Made by a program: the position numbers and the translations under genes
The notes under the pieces: generated by a model
The model's input: the letters and a program-made list of their open reading frames with translations, nothing else
Databases searched by the model: none
Told to the model about the DNA's origin: nothing
Shown here: positions 17,455-27,090 of the stretch, piece by piece
How positions within the stretch are numbered: the stretch's first letter is position 1
Layout: each line of letters starts with the position of its first letter
Origin: Chara braunii
Lineage: Eukaryota > Streptophyta > Charophyceae > Charales > Characeae
Direction of reading: 5' to 3'
Length of the DNA stretch: 31,413 bases
Assembly (NCBI GenBank): GCA_003427395.1
Contig: BFEA01000057.1
Span: 3,304,816 to 3,336,228 of the forward strand

Positions 17455-17588
17455 AAACCAGACAAAATTCCGCTTGGAATCACTGACCAAACTGTAGAAG
17501 ATTTGGAAAAATCAGTGAGTGGAAAAGGCACTCCCGGGTAACCGTCAGGTTGGAATTCTATATAGTAACCCCAAAGACTTTCCTAGAC
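17455..17588. other. Unassigned sequence at right edge of the mitochondrial insert
   Basis: 134 bp with no gene recognised. It joins the broken trnE to Element 2 integrase. The last bases (CCAAAG..CCTAG) loosely mirror the insert's left end (CTAGGCCTTTGG), which may be chance. Confidence 0.4.
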
Positions 17589-18422
17589 GTTCATGGCAGA
17601 GATCATACACAGACTCGAGGCGAAAGACAAGGTGACTTCGGATGAGTTTGTGTTGGTCAATGGCCTGCTGTTCCTTGAGAATCTCGGGAATAAATGTTTG
17701 TGTGTGCCAAATAGAGAGTCCTTGCGTAGTTTATTTTTAGGAGAGTGTCACGATGCCAACGGACATTTTGGTTACAGAAAGATTGCAGCTAACTTGTTGC
17801 AGCAGTTCTTGTCAGGTGTGTCAGAAGGTGTGTAAGAGGGACAAGCCACGTACACAGGCCCCTCTTGGGCTACTCAAGCCCCTTCCAATTCCGGAAAGGC
17901 CTGGTGAGAGCCTGTCCATGGATTTCATGGATACGCTGGTCACCAGCAAGAGTGGTATGAGATATGTCTTTGTCATTGTGGATAGGTTCAATAAGTATGC
18001 TAGGTTAGTTTCTATGCCCGAAACACCAAAGACGGAGTACATAATCAGACTATTTAAAGAGAACTGGGTAAGCGACTTTGGCCTGCCAAAGTCCATCGTT
18101 AGTGAGCGGGATACGATTCACGAGTAAGCTGTGAAAGGCTGCAGCTGCTGAACAAGGGACTCAACTGCAGAGGACCTCCGGGAACCACCCAGAGGCAAAT
18201 GGACAAGCAGAGCAGTTGAACCGCACTGTACAACACCTGCTGAGGCACTACGTTAAGCCTAATCAGGTGGACTGTGATGAGAAGCTTGCTCTCATCGCCA
18301 GCCTGTTCAACAACGTTGTGGACAGCGCGACAGGGGTGAGCCCCAACAGTCTGCTCCTAACTTTTAAGCCTCGAATGCCTCTAGATTTCTTACTACCTGA
18401 GAACCAATCCACTGTTGCCGGG
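17589..18422 (+). pseudogene. Element 2 integrase core
   Basis: Resumes the Element 2 frame with FMAEIIHRLEAKDK. The zinc region keeps GECHDANGHFGY, then loses about 45 bp and shifts to CQVCQ. The core has LSMDFMDTLVTSKSGMRYVF with the first Asp. The second catalytic block reads IVSERDT where SDRD is usual, so Asp is replaced by Glu. After a short deletion near 18113, the third residue Glu is present in ANGQAEQLNRTVQHLL (about 18196-18243). It continues to LDFLLPENQ. Frame breaks near 17810 and 18113 plus the substitution make it inactive. Confidence 0.88.
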
Positions 18423-19029
18423 TAACTTGGAGTTCGCTTACCGATATGAAAGTCTTATGCAGCAAGCAGTGGACAGCATGCACAAAGCCCAGGTGGCGAT
18501 GATAGAGTCGGAAAACAAAAACCGCCACCCTTCTACGTTCCAGGTTGGGGATAGAGTCTGGGTCAAGGCATCCGAACTCGAGCAAGAGCACGAGATTTCC
18601 CGAAAGCTCATGCCACAGTACTTCGGACCATGGGAGGTTCTAGACATTGTCGGAGATGATCCCGATGGGCCTTCCTATGTAATACAGATCCCTGGTCACC
18701 TTCACACTTACCCTGTCTTCCACAACTCCAAACTTGCACCTTTCCACGAAATTGATCAGTTTCCCTCTCGTCAGTCTATGCTGCCCCCAACCATGGATGG
18801 AGAGGTCGACATCGACGACATTGTTGATCCCAGGGAAATGCCGGTTCCAAGATCAACTGGCAGGGGCCGTCCTCACAAGCCGAAGCTACAGTATCACGTT
18901 CGGTTTAGACATCACACTGATCCTAAGGAGGACAGATGGTTCAGAAGAGAGGAACTGATGCAGACCGCTCCACAGGTTGTTGCTCACTATAAGAAGGCAT
19001 TGCAGAAAGGAAAGCGCCAGATTGAGTGA
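18423..19029 (+). pseudogene. Element 2 integrase C-terminus with divergent chromodomain
   Basis: Open from about 18424 to the TGA at 19027-19029. It shows HPSTFQVGDRVWVKASEL, then LMPQYFGPWEVLDIVGDD (GPY module) and HTYPVFHNSKLAPF. Last come an acidic linker and YHVRFRHHTDPKEDRWFRRE, a divergent chromodomain-like end lacking the full aromatic cage. Element 5 carries the same end, supporting it as the natural C-terminus of family-A Pol. This stretch is intact, unlike the rest of Element 2. Confidence 0.88.
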
Positions 19030-19058
19030 CTGAACTTCTCAGAGGACTGTCGAAGTAT

Positions 19059-19069
19059 GGAGGAGGGAA
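19059..19069 (+). promoter_or_regulatory. Polypurine tract of Element 2
   Basis: GGAGGAGGGAA sits 30 bases after the Pol stop and directly before TGCGAGG, the family-A LTR start. Confidence 0.7.
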
Positions 19070-19839
19070 TGCGAGGCCACAGCCCGCCCTGAGCATCCAG
19101 GGCCTCTCAGCAAGGATGGGCGCCCTAAGTGAAGGCGGCCCTGTAAAATTACATGAGGCCTATTTTGTCCTTTTTCGCAAAGTGAGGCTCAGAGAGTTCT
19201 GCTGCGTCCGTTGGTTGAATGAACCCAGGTCGTGGGCAACAGTATCCAGTCAAGGGCTTCTAGGCCCTTCCTAGACACGGGGCACAAACTGCACGCAGCA
19301 CACTTGGCAGTTGGACACGCGTAACCACCGGGGGCCCTGCGGAATACTCTGGCCTTAGGCACTTGGGGCCTACTGGAAGCTTCTCGGCAGGGACCCGGCG
19401 CAACCAGGCAGCTCGCGGTAGGCAGGCCACTTCCATAAAGGAAAGTGCATGCCTCCTCATTTGGCATTCGGGCACTCACTGCTTATGCGCAAGCGCTGCT
19501 GCGCTGCAATCAGACTCACTTTCATTCACACTTTACATGCATGCAAACAGTAGCGAAGCAAACTGGCGACACACGCCCACTCAGTACTCAGAGATATGGT
19601 CACCCAGATACGAGTTCACTTCCAATGGCTATGGCGACAAAGCGCCCATCCAACTCTCTGTTCGCATATAGTGGATCACCCTGGATATCCCACACACGTC
19701 TCTCTGAACCCTCACACACACACACACGTTGAACACCAACTACAGCCATGGCGGCTATGGCCGCCTCTACCCTATCGCTATGGCTAAACTCCGTCTCTCT
19801 GCCCACTTCGTCTTCAGGCTCACTGCAGACCTCCTTGCA
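19070..19839 (+). repeat. Family-A LTR C: 3' LTR of Element 2
   Basis: Starts TGCGAGGCC as LTR D does. Its reverse complement matches D over 19070-19500: CGCCTTCACTTAGGG, GGTTCA-TCAACCAAC, GAAGCTTC-AGTAGGCC and CAGCAGCGCTTGCGCA. Beyond about 19500 the match is weak. A TCCTTGCA at 19832-19839 is the candidate terminus, giving about 770 bp, shorter than D or E. It contains a short CA repeat near 19713-19727. Confidence 0.75.
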
Positions 19840-20381
19840 CAAGTCGTTGTGGCAGCGCTTCCTCATGGCTCACACAAGAACGAATGATTGGCTGGGCGCT
19901 GCCTCTTGATTTATACTTTTGCAGCTCGTTGGTCTGGCCCTTCCGCATGCTCGACGTGCACACAGTCCCATGCGGTACTTGCTTGACTGGGACAGGACTG
20001 CCTAGGACTGGGACTGCTGACTCAGCACGGGCAGACTCCACCACTTGCCTCACCAATTGCCCACTTGCCTCAGTCTAAACGTGGGCAACTTCGAAAGGCC
20101 ACTTATGGGTCCTTCCGGAAGGCTGTAGACTTGGCCTTTCGTGACTGTAGCAGCTACGACTGTGACCCTTCTGGACTGTAGCAGCTACGACCTTGGCCTT
20201 TCGGGAAAACTACAACTACGACCTCCAAACCTGACTAAGGCTCCTACTCGACAGGTCTACAGATCGAACCCTTGTGACCCCTGGACCCTACGACAGCCTA
20301 CCACTATTACAAATACACAGGTCACGGGTTCAACTCTAGGGGGCGACACAGATACTGTACACAAGCAAGGTGGGGACTAGG
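19840..20381. other. Unassigned spacer
   Basis: No coding seen. It has a direct duplication of GACTGTAGCAGCTACGAC (near 20142 and 20173) and a small palindrome TCCTTCCGGAAGG (about 20110). It could be residual LTR or 3' end of Element 3, but I cannot show it. Confidence 0.4.
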
Positions 20382-20464
20382 GATCGAACCCTGGGATCAA
20401 ACCCTGGGATTGAACCCTGGGATCGAACCCTGGGATCGAACCCTGGGATCGAACCCTGGGATCT
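20382..20464 (-). repeat. 13-bp tandem array resembling Pol III B boxes
   Basis: About 6.4 units of GATCGAACCCTGG, the second with GATCAAAC and the third with GATTGAAC. On the minus strand each typical unit reads GGTTCGATCCC, matching the TFIIIC B-box or tRNA T-loop consensus GGTTCGANTCC. It truncates the Element 3 protease region. Confidence 0.9.
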
Positions 20465-20499
20465 GCGTCAGCTACTGCAAGCTGGTGAATACCGTTTCA

Positions 20500-20952
20500 C
20501 TCCCGCCGGCCTAAATTCGAGGTCCTCCGAGAATACCTCAGTCCAAGGCAGGACCTTTACCTCTACGTAGTCCTCGACACGCATAGTGCGGTTGTCTGCG
20601 AGGACACTAACTATGAGGTCTTCCAACTTCTAGACTTTTAACCCTAGCCTCAACTTTTTCAGCGCCCTACGACTAATGTAACTCCGGGTGGCCCCTGAGT
20701 CTATAAGGCCCCAACTCTACTCCTGAAAACCTCTACATCTACTAGCACTAGCTGCTCTTTACTGTCTTTCTTCATTTTGGCCCAGGCAGGCATCCTCTCC
20801 TTCAATTCTTCTGCCACGCCTGTGAGGGACGTGCCTAGAGAGACGTTGACACAAGCAGTCTCTGGACAGCGAACTAGGCACGGGCCTGCAACCTCTACCG
20901 AAGGCTCATGTGGTGTGGAAGTTTCCTCTATGCGTGCGCTCGCTTCCCACAT
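20500..20952 (-). pseudogene. Element 3 protease N-terminal part
   Basis: Minus-strand frame from 20952 has a Ser/Thr/Glu-rich linker, then VDVEVFRSRVGAL. After a TAG where a Tyr-like codon might be, it reads IDSGATRSYISRRALKKLRL (about 20640-20705), the canonical retropepsin active-site loop. Another stop follows near 20634, then an open stretch to about 20480 (VLADNRTMRVEDYVEVKVL). The second half of the protease is missing. Confidence 0.75.
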
Positions 20953-20999
20953 GGCCTAAGAGTAGGGGCAGTTGTGACTCCTACCAGCGGATGCCTTTT

Positions 21000-21135
21000 G
21001 ACTCCTGGGCAGCCCACCGGGCCTGTCTATACTTAGGACAATATTTTATGATGTGGGCAGAGTCACCACAGTAAATGCACTGCCCCTGCTCCATCCGCTG
21101 TTGCCATACATTCTGGTCTAGGGCCAGCCTTGCGG
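21000..21135 (-). pseudogene. Element 3 nucleocapsid zinc knuckle
   Basis: After the Gag frame stops at 21136, a shifted frame reads ALDQNVWQQRMEQGQ, then CIYCGDSAHIIKYC (21038-21080), a C-x2-C-x4-H-x4-C retroviral zinc knuckle. A one-base shift near 21130 separates it from the Arg/Gly-rich tail of Gag. Confidence 0.8.
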
Positions 21136-22455
21136 TCAGCCTGGGTGCCAACCTCCTGACCTTTGAGGTGACCTGCCACCTCGTCGTTGTGGGGACCGAC
21201 TAGGACCTTGGCGATTCGGCGGGGGACCTTGACCCCTACCTCCCGCTTGACGGTTCCCTGGACCACCAACCCCCTGTGCGCCCGATCCTCGGCCTCCCAT
21301 GGCCTGGCCCCTTTGGCCCTGGCCTCCTCCTCTACCTTGCGGCCTCCATTCAGCTGCGACAGCAGCATAGGACCTCCCCTGTCCCACGCTACTGTCCTCC
21401 TTCTCGAGGCCCCACTCAATCTGACTGTACGGGACCTCGTCAATACCACCTTCCTCCAACGTAAGGATCATATGATCCTTGGCCCTGACTTGGCCAGAGA
21501 TGGTACGACCTTTCCACTTTTTGCCCTTATCTAAGTCTTTGTGCCAGAAAGTGGAAACTGGCATCGACTTTGCCTCGAACAGCACCACTTCTCTATTGAG
21601 CGCATCATACATCATAGTGGGCTGTTGGGACTTGTCAAAGAAGTGCCCTCGTAAGGGCTCTGGCATGGCACGATAGAACAGTTGGACCAGTTGGGACTCA
21701 GTCACCCCATGGTCCGGGACGGCCACCAGGTCGTCCATAACGGCTTTGAGTGCCCTGGCACTCCTCCATTGACGTGAGTGGATGGTTTGGAGTTTGTCAG
21801 AGGCTCTTACGCCCCCGCGAAGATCAGCAAACCGCTCCCTAAGGAGCTTGAAGAATTGAGGGAGGGGAGTGACTTTGGAATAAGCGACCATGTTGTTTTC
21901 GCAACCGGCCGCGCGCGCGAGGGACCTAGCAAAACTAGCCGCTTCCTCCTTGAGGGCTTGGAAGGCTACAAGGACCTGATCGTCCTGTACGATATGCTGT
22001 AAGTAAACATAATTGTTTACACTAGCCTCCCAGTTATCGAAATTCTCCTTAGGCTTCCCGATGTACGCGTCTGGGAACTTAAGCTTAACTGGTTCCGTAC
22101 GGGGTTTGGCCTCGCCCTCGACGGTGGCTATTGCTTTGGCGCCTTCAATGGCGCCTTCACATAACTTCCCCACGTTATCTTTCAACCGCCTGACCTCGGC
22201 CCCAACGTGGGTAACCATGTCGCGCGCAAACTCTCGAAATCCTGACCGCATGGCATTCAGGGCCACATCGTGACCCCAATTGGCTTGGCATTCCTCCAGC
22301 CAGGCCTCACTTAATACTTCTAGATACCCCAGCATCTTATCCATCTTGGAAGAAACATTTGCCTGCGCCTGCACTTCTTGTCTACAGGCTCTCACCTTCT
22401 CCACCTCTGCGGTCAGCCGATTAACTTCCTCCCTCCTCTTTTTCTCCCTCTTCAT
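21136..22455 (-). pseudogene. Element 3 Gag, long open frame
   Basis: About 440 codons from the ATG at 22453-22455 to the stop at 21136. It opens with a basic/acidic coiled coil (REKKRREEVNRLTAEVEKV). The capsid-type core includes LKFPDAYIGKPKENFDNWEA and LQTIHSRQWRSARALK, and the tail is Gly/Arg/Gln-rich and RNA-binding-like. The core pattern FPDAYIGKPKENFDNW is typical of gypsy Gag. The open frame actually continues upstream to 22551 through Element 4 integrase DNA in a non-integrase frame, so the natural start is uncertain. This is the longest uninterrupted frame in the window. Confidence 0.82.
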
Positions 22456-22456
22456 T

Positions 22457-22800
22457 CTTGCTGGTGACCAGCGTATCCATGAAGTCCATGTACAGATTCT
22501 CACCAGGCCTTTCCGGAATCGGAAGGGGCTTAAGGAGCCCAAGAGGAGCATGAGTACGTGGCTCGTCTCTTTGACAGACCTGACAAGTCTCCACGTACAA
22601 CTTCGCGTCTCTCATCATCGTGGGCCACCAGAACCGCTGCAACAGATTAGCTGCCCAGAACCGCTGCAACAGATTAGCTGCAGTTTTCTTAAAGCCAAAA
22701 TGTCTGGTGGCATCATGACACTCTCCTAAGAATAAATTACGCAAAGACTCGCTATTCGGGACACAGACTTTTATTGCCTGCCTTTTCGAGAAACAGCAAG
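22457..22800 (-). pseudogene. Element 4 integrase N-terminal part
   Basis: HHCC zinc region: GECHDATRHFGF and ETCQVCQRDEP, then PLGLLKPLPIPERPGE and MDFMDTLVTSK with the first catalytic Asp. There it joins Element 3. Between the H and C pairs, AANLLQRFW is duplicated in tandem (27 bp twice, about 22628-22682). The frame is also broken near 22750 from the preceding RNase H/linker frame. Confidence 0.87.
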
Positions 22801-23470
22801 CCCTTGACTAACTCAAACTCAGCAGAAGTCCTCTTGTCCTTCGCCTGAAGCCTGCGTATGATCTCAGACATGAACTGGTCCTCGCGATAGGCTTCCACCA
22901 TGGATTGAGTAACATTGTCCGCAAGATCGAACTCAGTAACCAGCGCACTTGAGAAGTCCGGTCTGCACGACAAGGCATCAGCAACCTTGTTGTACTCCCC
23001 TTTGAGATACTGAGGGTCAAAGTCATATTGCTCAATGACTTCGATCCAACGCTTGAGAGCGTCAGAGAGTACTGGCTGGGTTCTCATCCATCTCAGGGTC
23101 TGATGATCAGTCCTGAGGATGAAGAACCTCCCAAGGAGAAAGTGTCTCCAATGGGTCAGAGCCTTGTACACCGCATAGAGTTCCTTCTCATAGGTGGACT
23201 TAGCCAACTTATGAGACGACATTTTCTTGGACAGGTACTCTACTGGCCTCAACTTTGGCCCCTCCTGTTGCGCGAACACGGCGCCAATGCCATATTGGCT
23301 GGCATCCGTGGTGACTATGAACGGCTTGTCAGGATCAGGAAGTTTCAAGACCTCGTAGTGCGTCAACGCATGCTTCACATGTCTGAAAGCAACCTCGCAC
23401 TCATCTGTCCACTCCCATGGGGTGTCAAGGCGGGTCAGATCAGTCAAAGGAGCGGCCACTATGCTATAGT
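22752..23470 (-). pseudogene. Element 4 RNase H and linker
   Basis: Open frame 23459-22752. DEDD residues are all present: VTTDASQYGIGAV, STYEKELYAVYKAL, LRTDHQTLRW and KVADALSCRPDF. The linker to integrase follows (QSMVEAYREDQFMSEIIRRL), the exact region split by the mitochondrial insert in Element 2. It shares no open frame with the RT upstream, because of a shift near 23470-23550. Confidence 0.87.
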
Positions 23471-24200
23471 TCTTAATGAAAGTCCTAAGTAGCTTGTCAT
23501 TCCCAAGAAAGATCTCATCTCAGTCACAAACTGAGGACGTGGCCAATCACGAATGCTGGCCACCTTCAGCGTCATCGGGCTTCAACCCTTCCGCGAAAAT
23601 CTCATGACCCAAGTACAAGACACGGGTGCGGCCAAACTCGCACTTCTCACCGTTGATCTTGAACTTGTGCTGTCGCAGGAGGCTGAGGACTTTGTCCAAA
23701 TGCGCCACGTGCTCCTCGACAGTCTTACTGAAAATAAGTATGTCATCGAGGTACACAATGACAAACTTATCTAAGTAGTCATGGAATATCCGATTTATAG
23801 CGTGTTGAAAGGTGCCAGAAGCATTGCAAAGGCCGAAAGGCATCACCACAACTCGTACAGACCGTACCTGGTCTGAAAGGCGGTTTTGTGTTGATCCTCG
23901 GGCTGAATTGCAATCTGATGGTACCCGGACTTCAAATTTATTTTACTAAAGTACCGACACCCTTGCACTCTATCTAGTAGATTGTCGATACGCGGCAGGG
24001 GCTCTCTGTTCTTTACAGTGATGGCATTGAGGCCCCTATAGTCAATGCACATCCTAGAGTACCCTCCTTCTTAGGCACGAATAGAACTGGAGACCCATAA
24101 GGAGAGACACTCGGCCGGATCCAACCCTTCTCTACGAGTTCCTTGAGTTGGCGGCGAAGCTCATCAAGCTCGTTTGGAGACATCCGATAGATCCTACCCT
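23471..24200 (-). pseudogene. Element 4 reverse transcriptase
   Basis: RT blocks in three frames: EKGWIRPSVSPYGSPVLFVP, then MCIDYRGLNAITVKN and PRIDNLLDRVQG, then VVMPFGLCNASGTFQ and VIVYLDDILIFSK with YLDD intact (about 23737-23748). Motif A reads FSKINLKSGYHQI. The catalytic Asp is Asn (AAT, about 23935), a GAT-to-AAT type change that should abolish polymerisation. Single-base losses near 24050 and in a T run near 23850 break the frame, and another follows DDAE near 23567. Confidence 0.88.
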
Positions 24201-25060
24201 TCGGAATACTAGACCCTAGGATAATCTCTATCGCGTGGACGACCTCCCTCTCAACAACCCCTGTTGGCTCTTCAAATAGATCAGGGTACTTAGCAACTTC
24301 TCCCTCTATCTCCGGCGGCATTTTCACCGACTCGCCTGCAGCAGAGACATAGACTAAATACATACCCTCCTCCTGATTTTGCTTATAATAATTGTAGAAC
24401 GCGGCCGCACACATGCACCCATAGGACTCAATCAGACTACTAGCTTTGAACTTATGTAATTTGGCGGTCCCTCCAGCTGGCAAGTTGTGTTTGACCACTT
24501 TTTGGTCCCAGTCAAACTGGGGCTGTGCTACAGAGAGGTAGTACATACCTAGTAACATGTCCATTGGGAGCTCGTCAGTCACTAGGAACGAGACATGGTG
24601 TCTCAAGTCCCCTCCCACGTACGGGAAACAACACTCTACATCCTGGAGGTAGTCGTTAACTACCATGCGCTGTTTGTTGGCACAGGTCGACTCCACAGGT
24701 CGACTCAGGCCCTGCACTCGCCCCTGTAAGCGCAGTCTTTCAACGCACACGCGACTAATAAAGTTCCGAGTCGAGCAAGTGTCATGATAGGCCCCGGCCT
24801 TGAGGCCGCCAATGACAACCTCGCTGACGAACATCTCACCCTTAGGGGCTTTGACTAGGGCCGTCCAAGAAGCTAGTGGGTCTAATCTAGACCACTCCAC
24901 CTCTAGCTCCTCTAAGGACTCAAACACATTCATGGAACAGAGGCTCGATGGGTCTGAATGTGTTTGCGGGACGACATGGGAGTCAGTAGCTTGGGCCATC
25001 TCTCGAGATGGTGAGGGTGTCTCCACCACCTCGACCCTAGCAGGAACAACTACTATTCCT
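24201..25060 (-). pseudogene. Element 4 protease and pre-RT linker
   Basis: Part of the long frame 25188-24013, which continues into RT. It starts near MNVFESLEELEVEW. The putative active-site loop is YHDTCSTRNFISR (about 24750-24788), then CANKQRMVVNDYL and TDELPMDMLLGMYYL, the second protease block. Family A thus appears to use DTCS where canonical elements have DS/TGA. The linker includes YPDLFEEP and VVHAIEI before RT. No frame break within this part, although the upstream zinc-knuckle frame is different. Confidence 0.8.
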
Positions 25061-25256
25061 ACTTGCCCGACGTGTTTCCCAGAGCAGTGCCGGAAGTACT
25101 GGCAACATTGCTTCCAACGGGATGAGAGGATCCCAACACCTGCCCCATCGGAGGCGGGATCTTTTCGGTTACCTTCTTGTTGCGGCACTTGTACTGACTA
25201 TGGCCATATTGGCCACAACGAATACAGGCTTGCCGTGAGTACCGATCTCTCCACAC
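25059..25256 (-). pseudogene. Element 4 zinc knuckle (Gag C-terminus)
   Basis: Minus frame MWRDRYSRQACIRCGQYGHS continues to QYKC. CCHC spacing C-x2-C-x4-H-x4-C is intact (25184-25225). Downstream is a Ser/Gly/Thr-rich tail. Frame differs from both the capsid frame and the protease frame. Confidence 0.85.
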
Positions 25257-27090
25257 GTCCCCGGTAAGACCCGCTTTCTCCCATGGAGGAGCATTGGGGT
25301 CAACTTGACTCCTTGACCGGGAGGCTCCGCGGCGTCTGCCGGCCGCCTTGCCTTTTTGAGTAACGGCAGCGACTACTCCACCCTCTGAAGCTTCTACGCT
25401 GCCCGCCTCTGAACCTACTCCCTCCTAGAAGTGTTCGTCTACCTCGATAGTGGAACCATCATTATCGACAAACATCAGGCGACCTTTCACCTTCCAGTTG
25501 GGAGGCAGTGTCTTCTTCCTCCCATCCGTAGTGGGTGCCTGTCCATGCCCTATCTTCGCTCAAGGTCTAGGGCCAACTTGCTGAACGAAGGGAAGTTGTG
25601 CATATTGATGTTGGCCTCCCTTGCCAACTGGTTCCTGAGAGGCTGTGAAAAGCATCTCAAGTACGAGGTAAGGAGAACCTGGGGGTCATAGCGCACCCCA
25701 GGAAGACAGATCAGACGCTCAACAGCGTCGGTGGCTTCCCTTACTGACTTAAACTGCCGCGTGTGCAGTGTCATGATCGCATCAGTAGCGCTTTGGGCCT
25801 CCTGAGGATCATGCCACCTTTCCTCCACCATCTTCAGGAAGTCATCCAGTTTCTGGGTGGCTGCCCAAGTGCGGAAGTCATGACCATATCCCTGGAGCTG
25901 CACTAAACCGCTCAACCATCTTGCTGCACTACCCTTTAGGCATGATGCAGCCACAAGCACTTCTTCGTGCGGCAAGGTGAGTTTACACCTGACGTAGACC
26001 GACACTGCCCTCAACCACGCGTTGAGGTCTTCGCCTCTCTTATCCCCTGTGAAAAGTTTGGGAGCGGCGATGGCAGTCTTTGGAACCCACTGTGTTTGCC
26101 CCGGTCCCTGCACCACTCCGGGCTGTGGACCCGGTGATACAGGTTGCTGTGATAATTGCTGGGGTTGTGTGCCCTGTGGCGGCACAGGCGAGACAGCATG
26201 CTGCGTGGTGACTGCAACCTGCGACGAATTTTGAGTAAACACTGTCTTAACAAAAACCTGCAAACTACTCCCTGCTGTTACCCCTCCTGACAGCGGCATG
26301 CCCAGGGAAACGATAGCAACCGATGACGGGGCTACATATGGGGATACCCCTGTCACCGGTGGGACAGAAAAAGGAGGATATGCCACAAGCCAGGCACCAG
26401 GCCCGGGTGGTGATGGTGCCACCTGAGAACGCCCTACCAGAATGGCTAGGCTCTGCTGAATGTCCTGAAGGATGGTAGTCTGGTGCTCCTGCATCTCTAT
26501 TACTCCTAACATGGCCTTCCTAACTACCCTCACATCATCATCCATGTTCGCCAGGTCCATCGTCTCTTGCTCCTCTATGTCTGCCGCTCTCCGCTGCATC
26601 CTAGCTCTTCTCCTAATCATCTTCTCCTACTCCGCTTTTATCTCTCCTAATGCCCACTGTAGTTGTGCCTCCTGCAGGGATGCCTGCTGGATGGCGACAT
26701 ATCCTCTGGAGTCAACACTAATGCCTGGCTTGCCATAACGCCAGTGGACTGACTTACGGTCTGCGCGACAGTTGACCCGACTGCACCTGAACTACTGGCT
26801 TGGGAAGTCTGCTGCGCAGAAGTGACCATGGCGGTAGTAGCCATGGCTGCTGTAGCACCGGCCTCGCTAGCTAAAGCCCTGCTGGCCTCTGCTGCTCTAG
26901 CTTTCCTCTGCTGCTGCCGCCTCTCCCTAAGCTGGCGGAACAAATGTCTGTCACCCTCCGGTCCTAATGCCAAATGGGCTACTGGGCGCCTCGCCGATCG
27001 CAAGATCCGGTCGTCCTCTCTAGTGTCCTCCTCGTCGCTCCTAGGCTACAACACTGTGCACTGTCTACACTAGATTATTCAAGATGCCTA
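25257..27090 (-). pseudogene. Element 4 Gag
   Basis: The N-terminal part (27003-26647) has LALGPEGDRHLFRQLRER and an Ala-rich helix. After a shift near 26660, the main frame (26620-25550) opens MIRRRARMQRRAADIEEQET. It continues through a Pro/Gln linker to the capsid core: WVPKTAIAAPKLFTGDKRGE, GSAARWLSGLVQL and VEERWHDPQEAQ. A TGA near 25560 precedes the basic C-terminal segment. No good ATG lies upstream of the LALGPEG block because a TAG stands near 27050, so the true start may need splicing or has been lost. Confidence 0.86.

Larger units (their letters stand above)
11851..17588. other. Mitochondrial-DNA mosaic inserted in Element 2
   Basis: Between VEAYRED (ends about 11850) and FMAEIIHRLEAKD (starts about 17590), residues adjacent in Element 4, lie 5.7 kb of unrelated DNA. 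It holds pieces of plant-type mitochondrial genes on both strands: nad4, nad3, atp6, group II intron maturases, trnY, trnG, trnI, trnR and trnE. The best reading is a nuclear insertion of mitochondrial DNA (a NUMT) made of several joined fragments. About 2 kb of it (14660-16686) is a later family-A LTR insertion. No long target duplication is clear at the outer edges. Confidence 0.85.
20465..22456 (-). mobile_element. Element 3: Ty3/gypsy gag-protease fragment
   Basis: A third retroelement lineage with a gag unlike family A, a CCHC knuckle and a DSGAT protease start, in the minus direction. Its left part (RT onward) is replaced by the 13-bp array. Its right end is fused to Element 4 integrase after TSK (about 22456). 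No LTR could be assigned. Confidence 0.85.

Noticed and set aside
11851-17588. DNA transposon with terminal inverted repeats (CTAGGCCTTTGG at left, CCAAAG-ACTTT-CCTAG at right)
   Set aside because: The match is short and gapped, there is no transposase, and the content is mitochondrial. Chance is likelier.
20361-20464. Primer-binding site at TGGGGACTAGGGATCGAACCC on the plus strand
   Set aside because: It resembles the complement of a tRNA 3' end, but no LTR ends directly before it and no plus-strand gag follows.
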